Source: CAISDH01 sp964398805 (GTDB taxonomy: Archaea > Micrarchaeota > Micrarchaeia > Micrarchaeales > Micrarchaeaceae). Taken from it: a DNA stretch of 6,808 nucleotides. The translations under genes and the position numbers were made by a program. The notes under the pieces were generated by a model. The model was given only the letters and a program-made list of their open reading frames with translations, was not told the DNA's origin and did no database searches. Shown here in pieces: positions 6,168-6,808 of this stretch (the first letter of the stretch is position 1; each line of letters begins with the position of its first letter). The stretch covers positions 1-6,808 of the forward strand of contig CAYNNI010000032.1 in the NCBI GenBank assembly GCA_964398805.1, given 5' to 3'.

Positions 6168-6808
6168 TCAGCGCAGGGCGCAGCCCTCTGTCCAGCCGCC
6201 CGAGTACGTGACGCTTGTGGGAACTCCGTTGTTTCCGTTGCCGCTGTAGTCGTTGGGGTTGCCGTTGAGGGGCCACCACGCGATAAGGGAGTCGAGCCTC
6301 ACGGGAACGCCACCTATGCCCTCGGTGTATAGGCTCTGTATCTCGCTCGTGGAGAGCGTTGCGTTATATATCTGGATGTTCGCAATGTATCCGTTGAACC
6401 CGATGCGAACGCCTGCGTTGCTGCCATAGCCGAGTATCGTATTCGGCGTCGTGGCAGATGCGACGAGCATGCCGTTCTGGTATACGGAGTCCGCAATCCC
6501 GCTGTATACGCCGACTATGTTATACCATCTTCCAGTTGTTGCGGCAACAGGCCGCTCGGCTACCATCTCGCTGGACCATACCGGGTGCTCCGTGAGAAAA
6601 TAGGGATCCTGGTTGTCGCATCAGGCTTCCAAGCCTATCCTCTGGTTGGTGCTCATGCCGTTCTCCACAAAGACAAGCGCAGGGCAGCCGCTGGTAGGAC
6701 CGGAATATTTTATCCATGCGCTGAACGTCGCTCCGCTTGGAATGGCAGACATGCCTGCTATGACGCTGCTCACGCGTATGTAGCCGCTGCCCGAAGCCTG
6801 CGCCACGA
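6168..6808 (-). pseudogene. LamG-type surface protein, 5'-partial, split by an in-frame TGA
   Basis: The 3' part of a gene entering from the right edge. It reads in one frame for 213 codons except for a single TGA at 6621-6623; sequence on both sides belongs to one concanavalin-A/LamG-like jelly-roll domain. Upstream piece: SGSGYIRVSS, PSGATFSAWIKYSG, ALVFVENG. After the TGA: PYFLTEHPVWSSEMVAE, GRWYNIVGVYSG, VYQNGMLVASATTP, GYIANIQIYNATLS, EIQSLYTEGIGG, and then SLIAWWPLNGNPNDYSGNGNNG, the start-like motif of another LamG unit, ending about 15 residues later. Such domains sit on secreted or pilin-like archaeal surface proteins; any signal peptide lies beyond the window. The stop is two bases from the convergent reductase stop. 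The TGA may be a nonsense mutation, a sequencing error or recoding. If it is real, a 132-residue piece could start at 6566, but no promoter or ribosome site is obvious there. Confidence 0.7.

Noticed and set aside
5002..6279. 425-codon open frame antisense to the reductase gene
   Set aside because: Arg/His/Gln-rich product typical of an antisense shadow of a GC-rich gene; the plus strand carries clear FAD-binding motifs.

Overview
The window looks archaeal. It encodes SRP54 with a complete M domain, a TATA-box-binding-protein (TBP) repeat protein and a geranylgeranyl-reductase-family flavoprotein. Starts sit about 25 bases downstream of TATA-like boxes (TTATATAT, TATATATA, ATAAATAG) with very short or no leaders, one terminator is a bare T-tract, and Arg codons are mostly AGG. 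By eye the DNA is moderately GC-rich. The LamG-type surface protein, the very tight gene packing and the mix of genes recall small-genome archaea of the Micrarchaeota/DPANN kind. That placement is an inference from gene style, not from a marker I could test.

Layout, left to right. A terminator-like hairpin (32-59) precedes a DAHP synthase gene (76-about 1037, +) that has a strong Shine-Dalgarno but needs two compensating frame changes and has a doubtful 3' end. Convergent to it is a small uncharacterised, possibly winged-helix gene (1046-1492, -). A roughly 310-base AT-richer gap (1493-1802) follows. Then comes srp54 (1803-3107, -), divergent from a GT4-type glycosyltransferase (3160-4320, +); 52 bases separate the two starts and hold one obvious TATA element. 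After the glycosyltransferase come a strong TATA box and an unannotated 47-codon small ORF (4404-4547, +). Next is a TBP-like gene (4584-4979, -) containing only ONE TBP repeat, divergent from the GGR-family reductase (5029-6165, +). Two bases further on, convergent, is the 3' part of a LamG-domain surface protein (6168-6808, -) split by a single in-frame TGA and running off the right edge.

How the genes relate. There is no long operon: every strand switch is either a compact divergent promoter or a close convergent junction. The common theme is housekeeping and envelope: protein targeting to the membrane (SRP54), glycan transfer, isoprenoid or lipid hydrogenation, and a surface protein, beside a transcription factor and a shikimate-pathway enzyme.

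The best candidates for something new are the half-size TBP, its face-to-face overlapping promoter with the reductase gene, and the promoter-backed small ORF. The broken genes lie near the two ends of the window, so sequencing or assembly error must be excluded before calling them pseudogenes.
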